Shown: piece after piece, positions 41,397 to 50,298 of the stretch
Numbering within the stretch: the first letter of the stretch is position 1
Layout: the number at the start of each line of letters is the position of its first letter
Assembly: GCA_963726765.1 (NCBI GenBank)
Contig: CAVSDH010000010.1
Location: 1 to 64,000 of the forward strand
Direction: 5' to 3'
From: CAIWHR01 sp963726765
GTDB lineage: Bacteria > Pseudomonadota > Gammaproteobacteria > Burkholderiales > Casimicrobiaceae
DNA length: 64,000 nucleotides
Program-made: the position numbers and the translations under genes
Notes under the pieces: model-generated
Databases searched by the model: none
What the model saw: only the letters and a program-made list of their open reading frames with translations
Told to the model about the DNA's origin: nothing

Positions 41397-41726
41397 GGGA
41401 ATTTGCCTCGTACGCCGTCGACGCGCTGGCCGTGCTTCTGGATCGCTTTCATGGCGGTCTTCGGCTGGCGCTGCTGTCCCGCCCGTCGGACGAGGAGAAG
41501 TTCAGTCTTACAGGGATGGACTGCGAGAACGCCACGACAGGAGGCCGCTGTTCTAGCCGCTTCGCCAGGGACCCGTTCGACCCTCATAGTATCGCGGGCC
41601 ACCCGCCAAGGGGACACCGGTCGAGAGGACGACCGGTCGGCATGTTCGCACGGAGGACGGCCGCCACTCCGTCCTCTCTTCCGGTCGCGATCGATTCGAG
41701 CGGAAATGCGCGACCAACGCCTTTTC
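41397..41726. other. Intergenic region with two hairpins, no gene recognised
   Basis: 330 bp between two minus-strand genes. No ORF here looks real. Two inverted repeats are present: ACCGGTCG/CGACCGGT (41616-41623, 41630-41637) and GAGGACGG/CCGTCCTC (41653-41660, 41669-41676). They could stop or pause transcription leaving the 41727 gene, but neither has a T tract on the minus strand. Confidence 0.5.
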
Positions 41727-42251
41727 TCATGGCAGCGGGTAGACATACCCCTTTGCTCCGTCATAGGTCCATTTCTGCTTTCTCAGGCGCATGAGTTCGT
41801 CCCGAGAGATGACGAACCGGTGCTCAAGGTCCGCGCCGGCGCCGTAAGGGCGACTCATACGAAACAGGGCGACGCTCCCCGGAACCCGCGATCGCTGAAC
41901 AAATCCCTCGGTGGCGACCTCCTCGTATCCGAGAGCGCGAACGATTCGGTGTTCGAGCGAGGAGATGGAACAGAAGGTATCGGTACGCGGGGACGAATAG
42001 AAACACTTCAAGGGTCGCGCATCCGGCGCCGGAAGCGCATCGACATAAGCGATCGTCCCCATATCGACATAGCCTCGCTCGCGAACCATCCGGTCGCGCC
42101 GCTCTGCGTCAATCGTGTAAGCGGAGTCGTTTTGTTGCTCATTCCAAAGCCAATGCAACGGAATGTGTGTCGAGGCGTCGGGGGCGGCTGCGACTGTCGC
42201 CGGCACCACGAACAGCATGACGACAGTGAGCCTAAAGCCGGATATCCGCAC
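41727..42251 (-). CDS. Small secreted protein of unknown function
   Basis: 174 residues with a clear signal peptide (VVMLFVVPATVAAA, cleavage near residue 23). The mature protein contains a two-cysteine segment (CFYSSPRTDTFCSISSLEHR) and ends with WTYDGAKGYVYPLP, a style seen in secreted repeat domains, but I cannot name the family. It overlaps the preceding membrane-protein gene by 20 nt, indicating a common transcript. Confidence 0.65.
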   Translation of the reverse strand: MRISGFRLTVVMLFVVPATVAAAPDASTHIPLHWLWNEQQNDSAYTIDAERRDRMVRERGYVDMGTIAYVDALPAPDARPLKCFYSSPRTDTFCSISSLEHRIVRALGYEEVATEGFVQRSRVPGSVALFRMSRPYGAGADLEHRFVISRDELMRLRKQKWTYDGAKGYVYPLP

Positions 42252-43581
42252 TTTGGATCAGAAGCGTGTTGTACAGAAACGAGAGTACCAGGTACATCAG
42301 AAGGCCGGGAACGAGCAGCGTCCACTGCGCGCGCGTTGGTCGGGTCACGAGCCATTCGGCCACGTGAATGGACAGCATGGCGAAGCCGATGACACCGAAC
42401 CGGGATTCAGGCGCCACGAACATCACCGAGGCCGCGCAAAGGGCAAAAGTGGCGATGGCGAAAGCGCCATCGGGATCCAGAGCGCCGGAGACGACGACGT
42501 TGGTCATGCGTATGACACCGAGAAAGACGACAGCGGACGTCAACACCAGCCAGATCGTCAGCGCATGGGCGCTCGCGAGCGGCCAGTAGGGCATGATCTG
42601 GTCATAGTGGAATCCAGCATACGCGTGCCCAAGCATGAGAAACGCTGCACGCGCGGGATGATCGAGGTAGAACTGGAGAGTCTTGTCCTCCTCGGGCTCG
42701 GTCACAAATGGCGAATAGAACGTGAGCCCGCGCCAATGCCCTTCGTCTTCGACCGTAGCATATTTCAGAAGTGAGATGCCGAAGGCAACCTGCGTTGAAA
42801 ACAGGGCGGTGTTGGGGTACGGGTTGAACGAGTCGGCTTTCTCCTTCGCGATATAGATTTGCGGGCCGATCAACAGGCAACCTGTGACGAGCACGATTGC
42901 GAAGGACGGCAGCCATCGGCGGGGGTTCCGAAGGTGCGGCCGGAGCAACCACCCCGCATAGGCTGTCGCCGGCAGGAGCCACCACACGAGCGAAGATCGA
43001 ACGATGTACGCGACCAACGCTATCACCAGTACCAGCGCGGCGCGCGTGGAAGGCGCAAGGTCTTTCGCCGCAGCCCAGACGAACAACAGCGGCAGACACC
43101 ATACCATCAGCACGCCTTCCTGAAGCGCGAAGGGCACGTAGACCACAAGGAACGGGTTGAGCACCGTCGCGCCGGCCAACCAGAGAAGCGCCGACATTCG
43201 TACGCGTCTTGCCAGCCACCCCATCAGGCCGACAGAGACAAGCCAAAACAGAATGGACACGCCGTACGCATATTGCTCCACCGCGCTCCCGTCGTATCCG
43301 GTCGACGCCGCCACCTTCTGCACTGCGGCAATGAAAAGGGGGACGAAATACGAGCGATAGCCGTCATGGGGGTTATCGAAAAGCAATCCCGCTTTGGCGA
43401 TCTCGGCGGCAGCGGTGTAGTAATACGACGTGTCGCATACGTCGCAAGAAAGCGACTGGGGCACGGCGGTGTGAGTTGCCCAGAGCAGAAGCACGAGCTG
43501 CACCAATGCCGCCGCCGCGAGTCCGAGGACCCGTGCGTGAGCCGTGAAGCGACAGATCCATCCTCTTTCTCTTGGTGCCAT
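42232..43581 (-). CDS. Polytopic membrane protein, putative GT-C glycosyltransferase
   Basis: About 449 residues from the ATG at 43581, with about 10 transmembrane segments. The first large loop carries CDVCDTSYYYTAAAEIAKAG and YRSYFVPLFIAAVQK, in the place where GT-C enzymes hold their catalytic acid. Later helices include SMVWC-like aromatic clusters near LQEGVLMVWCLPLLFVWAA. Specific function unknown. The frame is open to 43767, but this ATG puts the first helix near the N-terminus. A 210-nt gap separates it from hemL upstream. Confidence 0.65.
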   Translation of the reverse strand: MAPRERGWICRFTAHARVLGLAAAALVQLVLLLWATHTAVPQSLSCDVCDTSYYYTAAAEIAKAGLLFDNPHDGYRSYFVPLFIAAVQKVAASTGYDGSAVEQYAYGVSILFWLVSVGLMGWLARRVRMSALLWLAGATVLNPFLVVYVPFALQEGVLMVWCLPLLFVWAAAKDLAPSTRAALVLVIALVAYIVRSSLVWWLLPATAYAGWLLRPHLRNPRRWLPSFAIVLVTGCLLIGPQIYIAKEKADSFNPYPNTALFSTQVAFGISLLKYATVEDEGHWRGLTFYSPFVTEPEEDKTLQFYLDHPARAAFLMLGHAYAGFHYDQIMPYWPLASAHALTIWLVLTSAVVFLGVIRMTNVVVSGALDPDGAFAIATFALCAASVMFVAPESRFGVIGFAMLSIHVAEWLVTRPTRAQWTLLVPGLLMYLVLSFLYNTLLIQSADIRL

Positions 43582-43791
43582 GAATTTCGAGTCGTCTTTC
43601 TTGCGCCGTCGCGGTGTGTCTCGTGGTCGGACCGTCGTGGAATCAGAACTTTGGAGATTCAGCGCCACTGGGGGCAAGTCATTACGCGCCGATGCGGAGA
43701 TAGGGCCTCGTCTGACGCGCCGAAGCGCACTCGGCGAGATTCGCCAGACCGGATGAACGATGCGCAACGTTCGGCAGCGGGGGCGGCAAAT

Positions 43792-45075
43792 TTAATGCCG
43801 TAGCGCGGCGAAAGCCTTCTCGGCGTGCGCGATCGTCGCCGCGATGTCCTCCGCCGTGTGCGCCGCCGAAACGAAGCCCGCCTCGAACGCGGACGGAGCG
43901 AGGTAGACGCCCGCGTCGAGCATCGCGTGGAAGAACTTGTTGAAGCGCGCCTTGTCCGAAGCCATCACCGCGTCGTAGGAGTCGGGCACGCGATCGGCGA
44001 AATAGATCCCGAACATGCCGCCGACCGACTGCGCGGAGAACGGAACTCCCGCCCGTTTCGCCGCGGCTGACAGACCGTCGGTCAATGCCTTCGTCGTGAT
44101 CGCCAGCCTGTCGTAGAAACCGGGCGCCTCGATCTCCTTCAGCGTCGCGAGCCCGGCGGCAACGGCGACCGGATTGCCGGAAAGCGTTCCCGCCTGGTAC
44201 ACGGGACCGAGCGGCGCGACCTTCTCCATGATCGCGCGCCTGCCGCCGAACGCGCCGACCGGCATGCCGCCGCCGATGACCTTGCCGAGCGTGGTCATGT
44301 CCGGCGTCACGCCGAACAATCCCTGAACGCCGCGAGGATGCACGCGGAAGCCGGTCATCACTTCGTCGAAGATCAGGACCGCGCCGTGCCTGTCGCAGAC
44401 CGTCCGCAATCCCTGCAGGAATCCCGCGTTGGGCATGATCATGTTCATGTTGCCGACGATCGGCTCGACGATGATGCAGGCGATGTCATCGCCGCCCTGA
44501 GCGAACGCGGCCTCGACCGCGGGGAGGTCGTTGTACGGCAGCACGACCGTCTCGTTGGCGATCGCCGGCGGCACGCCGGCAGAAGAAGGCTGTCCGAACG
44601 TGAGCGCGCCGGAACCGGCCTTCACGAGCAGGCTGTCGCCGTGGCCGTGATAGCAGCCTTCGAACTTGACGATCTTGCTGCGGCCCGTGAAGCCGCGCGC
44701 GAGACGCAGCGCCGACATCGTCGCCTCGGTGCCGGAAGACACGAGCCGGACCATCTCGATGGACGGCAGCAGGCGGCACAGCGTCTCGGCCATCTCGATC
44801 TCGATCTCGGTCGGTGCGCCGAACGACAGGCCCTTCGGCGCGATGTCGACGACGGCCTTCACGACCGCCGGATGCGCGTGCCCGAGTATCGCCGGCCCCC
44901 ACGACCCGACGTAGTCGATGTAGCGCCTGCCGTCGGCGTCCCAGACGTAGGCACCCAGTCCGCGCTCGAGGAACCGCGGCGTGCCGCCGACGGAGCGAAA
45001 GGCGCGTACAGGCGAGTTGACGCCGGCAGGAATGGTGCGCTGTGCGCGGGCAAAAAGTTCGTCGTTTCGGCTCAT
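43792..45075 (-). CDS. hemL: Glutamate-1-semialdehyde 2,1-aminomutase
   Basis: 427 residues, the normal length. AQRTIPAGVNSPVRAFRSVG is the classic N-terminus. The PLP lysine is in TTLGKVIGGGMPVGAFGG, with FEGCYHGHGDSLLVKAGSG and DEVMTGFR also present. It makes 5-aminolevulinate for tetrapyrrole synthesis by the C5 pathway, supplying heme for the oxidase encoded nearby. The ATG overlaps the thiE stop by ATGA; this thiE-hemL pairing is seen in other betaproteobacteria. Confidence 0.97.
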   Translation of the reverse strand: MSRNDELFARAQRTIPAGVNSPVRAFRSVGGTPRFLERGLGAYVWDADGRRYIDYVGSWGPAILGHAHPAVVKAVVDIAPKGLSFGAPTEIEIEMAETLCRLLPSIEMVRLVSSGTEATMSALRLARGFTGRSKIVKFEGCYHGHGDSLLVKAGSGALTFGQPSSAGVPPAIANETVVLPYNDLPAVEAAFAQGGDDIACIIVEPIVGNMNMIMPNAGFLQGLRTVCDRHGAVLIFDEVMTGFRVHPRGVQGLFGVTPDMTTLGKVIGGGMPVGAFGGRRAIMEKVAPLGPVYQAGTLSGNPVAVAAGLATLKEIEAPGFYDRLAITTKALTDGLSAAAKRAGVPFSAQSVGGMFGIYFADRVPDSYDAVMASDKARFNKFFHAMLDAGVYLAPSAFEAGFVSAAHTAEDIAATIAHAEKAFAALRH

Positions 45076-45773
45076 GTCTCGTGCACCACCGTCGAAGAGG
45101 AAGAAGGAATCGCAGGAAAAGCCGCCGCAATCGCGCGCGCCGCGACTTCGATGTCCGGCGCGTCGAAGACGGCGGTGATGGCGGCAACTGCATGCGCGCC
45201 CGCGCGTACCAGCACCTGCGCGTTGGTCGCGGTGATGCCGCCGATCGCGACGACCGGTACGCCGAGCGCGCGCGCCTGTCCGAGCAGGTCGACCTCGGCG
45301 CGCCGCGCGCCGGGCTTGACTGCGGAAGGGAAGAAGCTTCCGAACGCAACGTAATCCGCTCCGGCGGCCACGGCCGAACGTGCGCACGCGAGGTCGTTGT
45401 AGCAGGAGACTCCGACGAGGCGATTCGGGCCGACGATTTCGCGCGCGTCGGCGATGCCGGCGTCGTCCTCGCCGACGTGGACGCCGTCGGCGCCCGCCTC
45501 CACGGCCAGCGCCGCGTCGTCGTTGACGATGAACAGTCCGCCGCGGATCGCCTGCACGCGAGCGAGTGCCTGCGCCTGCGCGCGCCTCAGCGCGGTGTCT
45601 GCCGCCTTGTTCCGGTACTGGATCGCGGCGGCACCGCCGGCGAGGGCAGCCGCCACGCGCGCCGCAAGGTCCCCGGTGTCCTCGAGGTCAGGCGTAATCG
45701 CGTAGAGGCCCGCGAGGCGAAGCGCGCGCGCGCGTCGACGCAGCGACACGTCGTCAGTGCGTGCTGCCGGCAT
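45072..45773 (-). CDS. thiE: Thiamine-phosphate synthase
   Basis: About 233 residues. GLYAITPD begins the TIM barrel. AAIQYRNKAADTALRRAQA binds pyrophosphate (QYR-K), with FIVNDDAALAVEAGADGVHV, GPNRLVGVSCYND, DYVAFGSFFPSAVKPGA and VAIGGIT also present. It joins HMP-PP and thiazole phosphate. The start is ambiguous: ATG at 45773 overlaps thiD by 20 nt, and a GTG a few codons later is also possible. Confidence 0.95.
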   Translation of the reverse strand: MPAARTDDVSLRRRARALRLAGLYAITPDLEDTGDLAARVAAALAGGAAAIQYRNKAADTALRRAQAQALARVQAIRGGLFIVNDDAALAVEAGADGVHVGEDDAGIADAREIVGPNRLVGVSCYNDLACARSAVAAGADYVAFGSFFPSAVKPGARRAEVDLLGQARALGVPVVAIGGITATNAQVLVRAGAHAVAAITAVFDAPDIEVAARAIAAAFPAIPSSSSTVVHET

Positions 45774-46632
45774 CGGCGGCGCGCGGCATTTCGGTCTCCC
45801 CCGCCGGCGCGCTGGAATCCTCGCGCGCCCAGAAGAGGCGGTCCGGCAGAAACTGGCCCATTCCGGGACGGTACGCTTTCTTGAGCGCGTGCCACGTGTA
45901 GTCCTGCGCCTCGCGGACGGCCTCGGGCAGATCGAGACCGTTGGCGAGCATCGCGGCGATGGCGGAAGCAAGCGTGCATCCGGAGCCGTGGTAGGTGCCG
46001 TTCAACCGCGCCCATGCGTCGGTGCGCACGACGCCGTCCTTCCCGTAGAGCGTGTTGACGACCTGCGGTGTCGGCTCGTGCGTGCCGGTCACGAGCACGA
46101 ATTCGGCGCCCAGCGCGATCAGCTTCGAGGCGCATGCGGCAAGCGATGCCTCCTCGTCGTCGTCGACATCGGCGAGACGGCGGACTTCGAGGCTGTTGGG
46201 CGTGAGGATCGTCGTCTGCGGCAAGAGGAGCTCGCGCATCGCGCCCAGCATCTCCTCGGTTGCGAACTCGTCGCCCCGGCCCGAGGCCAGCACCGGATCG
46301 AGGACAAGCGGGACGTCGGGATAATCGGAGACGATCTCGGCGATCGCGGCGATGATCTCGACGCTGCCCAGCACGCCGATCTTGAAGACGTCGACCGGCA
46401 TGTCCTCCAGCAGACAGCGCGCCTGATCGGCAACCCATTCGGCATCGAGTGCCTGAATGCCTTCGACGCCCATCGTGTCCTGCACGGTGATCGCGGTGAC
46501 CACGGACAGCGGGTGGCAGCCCATGCTCGCAAGCGTCAGCAGGTCGGCCTGCAACCCCGCGCCGCCCGACGGGTCCGAGGCCGCGAACGTGAGCACGAGC
46601 GGCGGGAATTCTGGATCGTTGTCCGGGGGCAT
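45754..46632 (-). CDS. thiD: Hydroxymethylpyrimidine/phosphomethylpyrimidine kinase
   Basis: 292 residues. FAASDPSGGAGLQADLLTL is the substrate-binding N-terminus, with AITVQDTMGV following. LDPVLASGRGDE and the anion hole GSGCTLASAIAA are the ribokinase-fold kinase motifs. It makes HMP-PP for ThiE, encoded directly downstream. It is divergent from the rubredoxin gene, with a 96-bp shared upstream region. Confidence 0.96.
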   Translation of the reverse strand: MPPDNDPEFPPLVLTFAASDPSGGAGLQADLLTLASMGCHPLSVVTAITVQDTMGVEGIQALDAEWVADQARCLLEDMPVDVFKIGVLGSVEIIAAIAEIVSDYPDVPLVLDPVLASGRGDEFATEEMLGAMRELLLPQTTILTPNSLEVRRLADVDDDEEASLAACASKLIALGAEFVLVTGTHEPTPQVVNTLYGKDGVVRTDAWARLNGTYHGSGCTLASAIAAMLANGLDLPEAVREAQDYTWHALKKAYRPGMGQFLPDRLFWAREDSSAPAGETEMPRAADAGSTH

Positions 46633-46691
46633 GTCGCGGGATCAGCGCGGACGCACGGCCGCGACGGTCGCGCAGGACGCGCGGAGCTTGC

Positions 46692-46697
46692 TAGAAT
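46692..46697 (+). promoter_or_regulatory. Possible -10 element of the rubredoxin promoter
   Basis: TAGAAT (five of six matches to TATAAT) lies 31 bases before the rubredoxin ATG, in the thiD-rubredoxin divergent region. No convincing -35 hexamer is present at 16-18 bp, so this is tentative. Confidence 0.3.
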
Positions 46698-46728
46698 TGC
46701 ACGATTTTACTCCAACAATCGCCACTCC

Positions 46729-46893
46729 ATGAAAAAGTACATGTGCCTCATCTGCGGCTGGATCTACGACGAGGCTGCGGGCGCCCCGGACGAAGGCATC
46801 GCGCCGGGAACGAAATGGGAGGCCGTGCCGCCCAACTGGACCTGCCCCGAATGCGGCGCGCGCAAGGAAGATTTCGAGATGGTGGAGTTCTGA
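46729..46893 (+). CDS. rubA: Rubredoxin
   Basis: 54 residues. Two CxxCG knuckles (CLICGWIY and CPECGARKEDFE) hold a single Fe(Cys)4 centre; PGTKWEAVPPNWTCP is standard for the family. It is a small electron carrier for redox enzymes. In betaproteobacteria it often lies beside thiD and hemL, as here. Complete, no anomalies. Confidence 0.97.
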   Translation: MKKYMCLICGWIYDEAAGAPDEGIAPGTKWEAVPPNWTCPECGARKEDFEMVEF

Positions 46894-46926
46894 GTTTTCG
46901 CGGTCAACCGCAACGGAGAAGCAGCC

Positions 46927-47316
46927 ATGAAGATTCTGCACACGATGCTGCGCGTAGGCGACCTGCAGCGATCGATCGACTTCTACACCGGCGTGATGGG
47001 AATGGAGCTGCTGCGCAGGACGGACCGTCCCGACCAGAAGTACACGCTGGCGTTCGTCGGATACGGCGATGAATCCGAAGGGGCGGTGCTCGAGCTCACG
47101 TACAACTACGGCGTCGACAGGTACGACATCGGCGGCGGATTCGGCCATATCGCCATTGCAGTGCCCGACGCAGCGGCCGCGTGCGCGGCGGTAAGGGCCA
47201 AAGGCGGAACCGTCACGCGCGAGGCGGGCGCGGTCAAGGGTGGCACGACTGTGATCGCGTTCGTCGCGGACCCGGATGGCTACAAGATCGAGCTGATCGA
47301 GACGTCCGGACATTAG
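46927..47316 (+). CDS. gloA: Lactoylglutathione lyase (glyoxalase I)
   Basis: 129 residues, matching the short proteobacterial Ni/Co-type enzyme. Metal ligands are visible as His5 (MKILHTMLRVGDL), Glu in AVLELTYNYG, His in GFGHIAIAVPD and Glu in GYKIELIE. MLRVGDLQRSIDFYTGVMGM is diagnostic. It detoxifies methylglyoxal with glutathione. A GGAGAAG ribosome site precedes the ATG. It follows rubredoxin by 33 nt and is likely co-transcribed. Confidence 0.97.
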   Translation: MKILHTMLRVGDLQRSIDFYTGVMGMELLRRTDRPDQKYTLAFVGYGDESEGAVLELTYNYGVDRYDIGGGFGHIAIAVPDAAAACAAVRAKGGTVTREAGAVKGGTTVIAFVADPDGYKIELIETSGH

Positions 47317-47367
47317 GCGCGCCTCGGCGCGAATCGGCCGCCGGCCGCACCTTCGCGTCCGCGGCGC

Positions 47368-47961
47368 TCATCCCTGATTGCGCAGCAACTCCCTGAGGTC
47401 GTGCGCAAACACGTCGGCGCCTTGTCCATAGCCGACGTAGACGCGAAGCTTGCCGTTCGGATCGAAGACGAACGTGCCCGCCGAATGGTCCATCGTGTAG
47501 GTGCCTGGCGTCTGGCCCGGCTGCTTCTGGTAGATGATCTTGAATTCCTTCGCTGTCCGCGCCGTGGCGTCGGCGTCGCCGTAGAGGCCGACGAAACGCG
47601 GATCGAACGCCGGCACGTATTTCGACAGCAGATCCGGTGTGTCGCGCTCGGGATCGACGGTGACGAACAGGACCTGCACGCGGTCGGCATCGGGGCCGAG
47701 CCGCTTCATCGCTTCGGCAAGCTCCGCCAGCGTCGTCGGGCACACGTCGGGGCACTGGGTGTAGCCGAAGAACACGACGACGGCCTTGCCACGGTAGTCC
47801 GCGAGCGTGCGCGGCTTGCCATTGTGATCCACGAGCTGGAAATCGCGGCCGTACGACGTTCCCGTCACGTCGGACGCCATGAATTTCGGCGCGGAAGGAC
47901 CGCAGCCCACCACCGCGACCACGGCGAGAACAGCGAACGAGGCCAGTGCGAACTTGCGCAT
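47368..47961 (-). CDS. SCO1/SenC copper chaperone for cytochrome oxidase
   Basis: 197 residues. A lipobox-like VAVVGC ends the signal sequence. The thioredoxin fold carries CPDVCP, and the conserved copper-binding histidine is in MDHSAGTFVFDP. It delivers Cu to the CuA site of subunit II. The ATG at 47959-47961 overlaps the ctaB stop (TGATG). It is the last gene of the cox cluster and converges on gloA. Confidence 0.95.
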   Translation of the reverse strand: MRKFALASFAVLAVVAVVGCGPSAPKFMASDVTGTSYGRDFQLVDHNGKPRTLADYRGKAVVVFFGYTQCPDVCPTTLAELAEAMKRLGPDADRVQVLFVTVDPERDTPDLLSKYVPAFDPRFVGLYGDADATARTAKEFKIIYQKQPGQTPGTYTMDHSAGTFVFDPNGKLRVYVGYGQGADVFAHDLRELLRNQG

Positions 47962-48842
47962 CAGCGCAGGTAATGATCGAACAGGAGCAGGGAGAACAGC
48001 GCTGCGAGGTACCACACCGAATACTTGAACGTCGCGCGCGCCATCTCGACGCTGTAGTCGCGGTAGAGCTGCACGGCGTAGAGAAGAAACAAGCCGCCGA
48101 GCACGAGGGCGCCCGCGAGGTAGAGGAGCCCGCTCATGCGCACCGCGAACGGCAGCAGCGTGACCGCGACCAGCGCCACCGTGTAGAGCACGATCATGAG
48201 CTGCGTGTACCGGCGCCCGTGGGTCACGGGGAGCATCGGCAAACCTGCCTTGGCGTAGTCCTGCGCGCGGTACAGCGCGAGCGACCAGAAATGCGGCGGC
48301 GTCCAGACGAAAATGATCAGAAAGAGAAGCAGCGCCTCGGGCGCGACGTCATTGGTGACGGCGGCCCAGCCCAGCACGGGCGGCATGGCACCGGACGCCC
48401 CGCCGATCACGATGTTCTGCGGCGTGGCGGGCTTCAGGAGCACCGTGTAGACAATCGCATAACCGACGAACGTCGCCAACGTGAGCCACATCGTCAGCGG
48501 ATTGACGAATTGATGAAGCAGGAACAGGCCGGCGCCGCCGACGAGAGACGCGAAAACCAGCGTCGACATCGACGAGATTTCGCCAGCGGGCAGCGGCCGT
48601 CGGCGGGTGCGCGCCATCAGCGCGTCGATCTTCTGCTCGACCAGGCAGTTGATGGCCGCGGCGGCGCCGGCAACGAGCGCAATGCCGATCGTGCCGAAGA
48701 CGACGGGACCGGCAGGCGGCAGGCCGGGCACCGCGAGGAACATGCCGATCATCGCGACGAAGACGATCAGCGATACCACGCGCGGCTTGGTCAGCGCGAG
48801 GAATTGCCGGAGCCGGCTTTCGGAGAAGGCGAGCGTCGTCAT
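47961..48842 (-). CDS. ctaB: Protoheme IX farnesyltransferase (heme O synthase)
   Basis: 293 residues with nine hydrophobic segments. The first prenyl-diphosphate motif is NCLVEQKIDALMARTRRRPL (an NxxxD-x3-MxRT-R variant), and KPRVVSLIVF precedes it. FVWTPPHFWSLALYR and YAKAGLPMLPVTHG are also family hallmarks. It converts heme B to heme O for the oxidase. ctaA, usually just upstream, is not present here. Confidence 0.96.
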   Translation of the reverse strand: MTTLAFSESRLRQFLALTKPRVVSLIVFVAMIGMFLAVPGLPPAGPVVFGTIGIALVAGAAAAINCLVEQKIDALMARTRRRPLPAGEISSMSTLVFASLVGGAGLFLLHQFVNPLTMWLTLATFVGYAIVYTVLLKPATPQNIVIGGASGAMPPVLGWAAVTNDVAPEALLLFLIIFVWTPPHFWSLALYRAQDYAKAGLPMLPVTHGRRYTQLMIVLYTVALVAVTLLPFAVRMSGLLYLAGALVLGGLFLLYAVQLYRDYSVEMARATFKYSVWYLAALFSLLLFDHYLR

Positions 48843-48915
48843 GGGGAGGCGGTGCGGCTGTGCGGGCGCGGGTGCCGGCGAGCGCGCAATTTTACCATCG
48901 CCGGAAACGTCCGCC

Positions 48916-49500
48916 CTATCCGATCTGCGAGGCCCGGAGGACCCGAGCCAGGTCCTTGGCGAGACCCTTGATATCCGGGTCGTTCGGGTACGACAGGACG
49001 AGGTTGCCGAGCGGATCGACGAGCCAGATTCCGGACTGCATGCCGGGCAGCGCGGCGAGCGCACCGGCGGGCACACGGGCAACGACCAGTCCCGGATGCT
49101 GGTCACGCAATTGCTGCGCGGGAGGCGTGCTTCCGGCGACGAGCCACACGCGAACGACCCGGTCCCGCTCCTTGCCCTGCATCGTGTGCGCCTGCCGGGT
49201 CGCATACAGCGTGCGCTCGCACACGGCGTCGCAACCGGCTGCGCCGCCCGCCAGCAGGACCCAGCGGCCGCGGTAATCGACGAGCCGGAACGGCGCTCCC
49301 CCGTCGGTCGTGCCTTCGATGGCGGGCGCCGGCGCCGCCGCGAGCAGCGTCCCGTAATTGGCCTGCGCAACGCGCGGGAAAAAGTAATAGATGGAGTACG
49401 ACGCGACCACGGGAGCGAGGCATGCGGCGGCGATCAGGAGAATCGTGCGCCGGCCACGCGCGTCGGCAGCGGAATTTCGCGGACCCGGCGAGTCACTCAC
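48916..49500 (-). CDS. Membrane-anchored thioredoxin-fold protein of the cox cluster
   Basis: 194 residues. A single N-terminal helix (TILLIAAACLAPVVASYSIYYF) is followed by an SCO-like domain: FRLVDYRGRWVLLAGGAAG, a CDAVC cysteine pair, and SGIWLVDPLGNLVLSYP. Unlike the SCO protein, the strand after VDP has no copper-ligand His, so a thiol/redox role in oxidase assembly seems more likely than copper delivery. The GTG start at 49498-49500 overlaps the SURF1 stop. Widely conserved as a hypothetical in betaproteobacterial cox clusters. Confidence 0.75.
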   Translation of the reverse strand: MSDSPGPRNSAADARGRRTILLIAAACLAPVVASYSIYYFFPRVAQANYGTLLAAAPAPAIEGTTDGGAPFRLVDYRGRWVLLAGGAAGCDAVCERTLYATRQAHTMQGKERDRVVRVWLVAGSTPPAQQLRDQHPGLVVARVPAGALAALPGMQSGIWLVDPLGNLVLSYPNDPDIKGLAKDLARVLRASQIG

Positions 49501-50240
49501 GGGGCGATTCCTTGACCCGGCGCAAGTTGAGGGCGACCCAGAACACGACGACGAGCGCGGCAAACATGTACCACTGCACCATGTAGATCCGGTGCTTGTC
49601 GACGCCGAAGTCCGGCGCAGGCCAGTCGCGAACGAGCCCGTCGTCCGGGACCGGGGCCTGCGTCGCTTCGATCGTCACCGGCAGGACCGCCACGCCGGTC
49701 GCCGCGGTAAAGCGCGCGGGATCGAGGTTCTGCCACACCGGACCGCTCGTCGTTTCCGCAGACAGCTCGAGAGTTCCTGTGGACGGCATTGCCACGCGCC
49801 CGAGCACCGTGACTCGTCCCGTCGGAGGATCCACACGCGGGAGCGCCGAGCGGGAAGCACCCTGCGGCGTCCAGCCGCGATTGACGAGCGCCGTGCGTCC
49901 GTCGTCGAGAAGAAGCGGCGTGATCACGTGATAGCCCGCGCGACCCTCGTGCACGCGATTGTCGACGAGGACCTGCCGTCGTGCGTCGTAAGCGCCCGAA
50001 ACGGTGACGGGCCGGTAACGAAGGGCATTCCAGTCCGCGGAGTCGGGCAGCGCCGCCAGCGCGACGGGCGCTTGAGCCGCCGCCGCGTCGAATTGCGCGC
50101 GAAGGGATTCCTTCTCGTGCATGCGTCGCTGCTGCCACTGGCCCGCCGTCACGAACAGGGCCAAGAGACATCGCGGCCGCCAGCGACGGGAGCGCGCGGG
50201 GACGAAACCGGCGCGGCGGCGCACGGTCCGACAGTGACAT
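49493..50240 (-). CDS. SURF1-family cytochrome oxidase assembly protein, frame-interrupted
   Basis: About 249 codons. The N-terminus MSLSDRAPPRRFRPR and the body (ALFVTAGQWQQRRMHEKESL) lie in different frames, with a break near 50160 inside the first transmembrane helix. The body has the SURF1 hallmarks NALRYRPVTVSGAYDARRQV, LVNRGW, WQNLDP and a C-terminal helix after IYMVQWYMFAALVVVFW. It assists maturation of subunit I. It is read divergently from the DUF2909 gene. Confidence 0.88.
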
Positions 50241-50298
50241 CGGGTTTGGCATCGCGACGTGCTTCGCCTACACTGGGCCGCGGGAAATCGGAAAATTC

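Noticed and set aside
41432..41794. Plus-strand ORF of 120 codons in the 41.4-41.7 kb gap
   Set aside because: No ribosome site or domain, and it overlaps the end of the secreted-protein gene. The composition is shadow-like.
47317..47367. Possible terminator between gloA and the SCO gene (GGCCG repeats)
   Set aside because: The GC palindrome is short and has no T run on either strand, so it is not strong enough to call.
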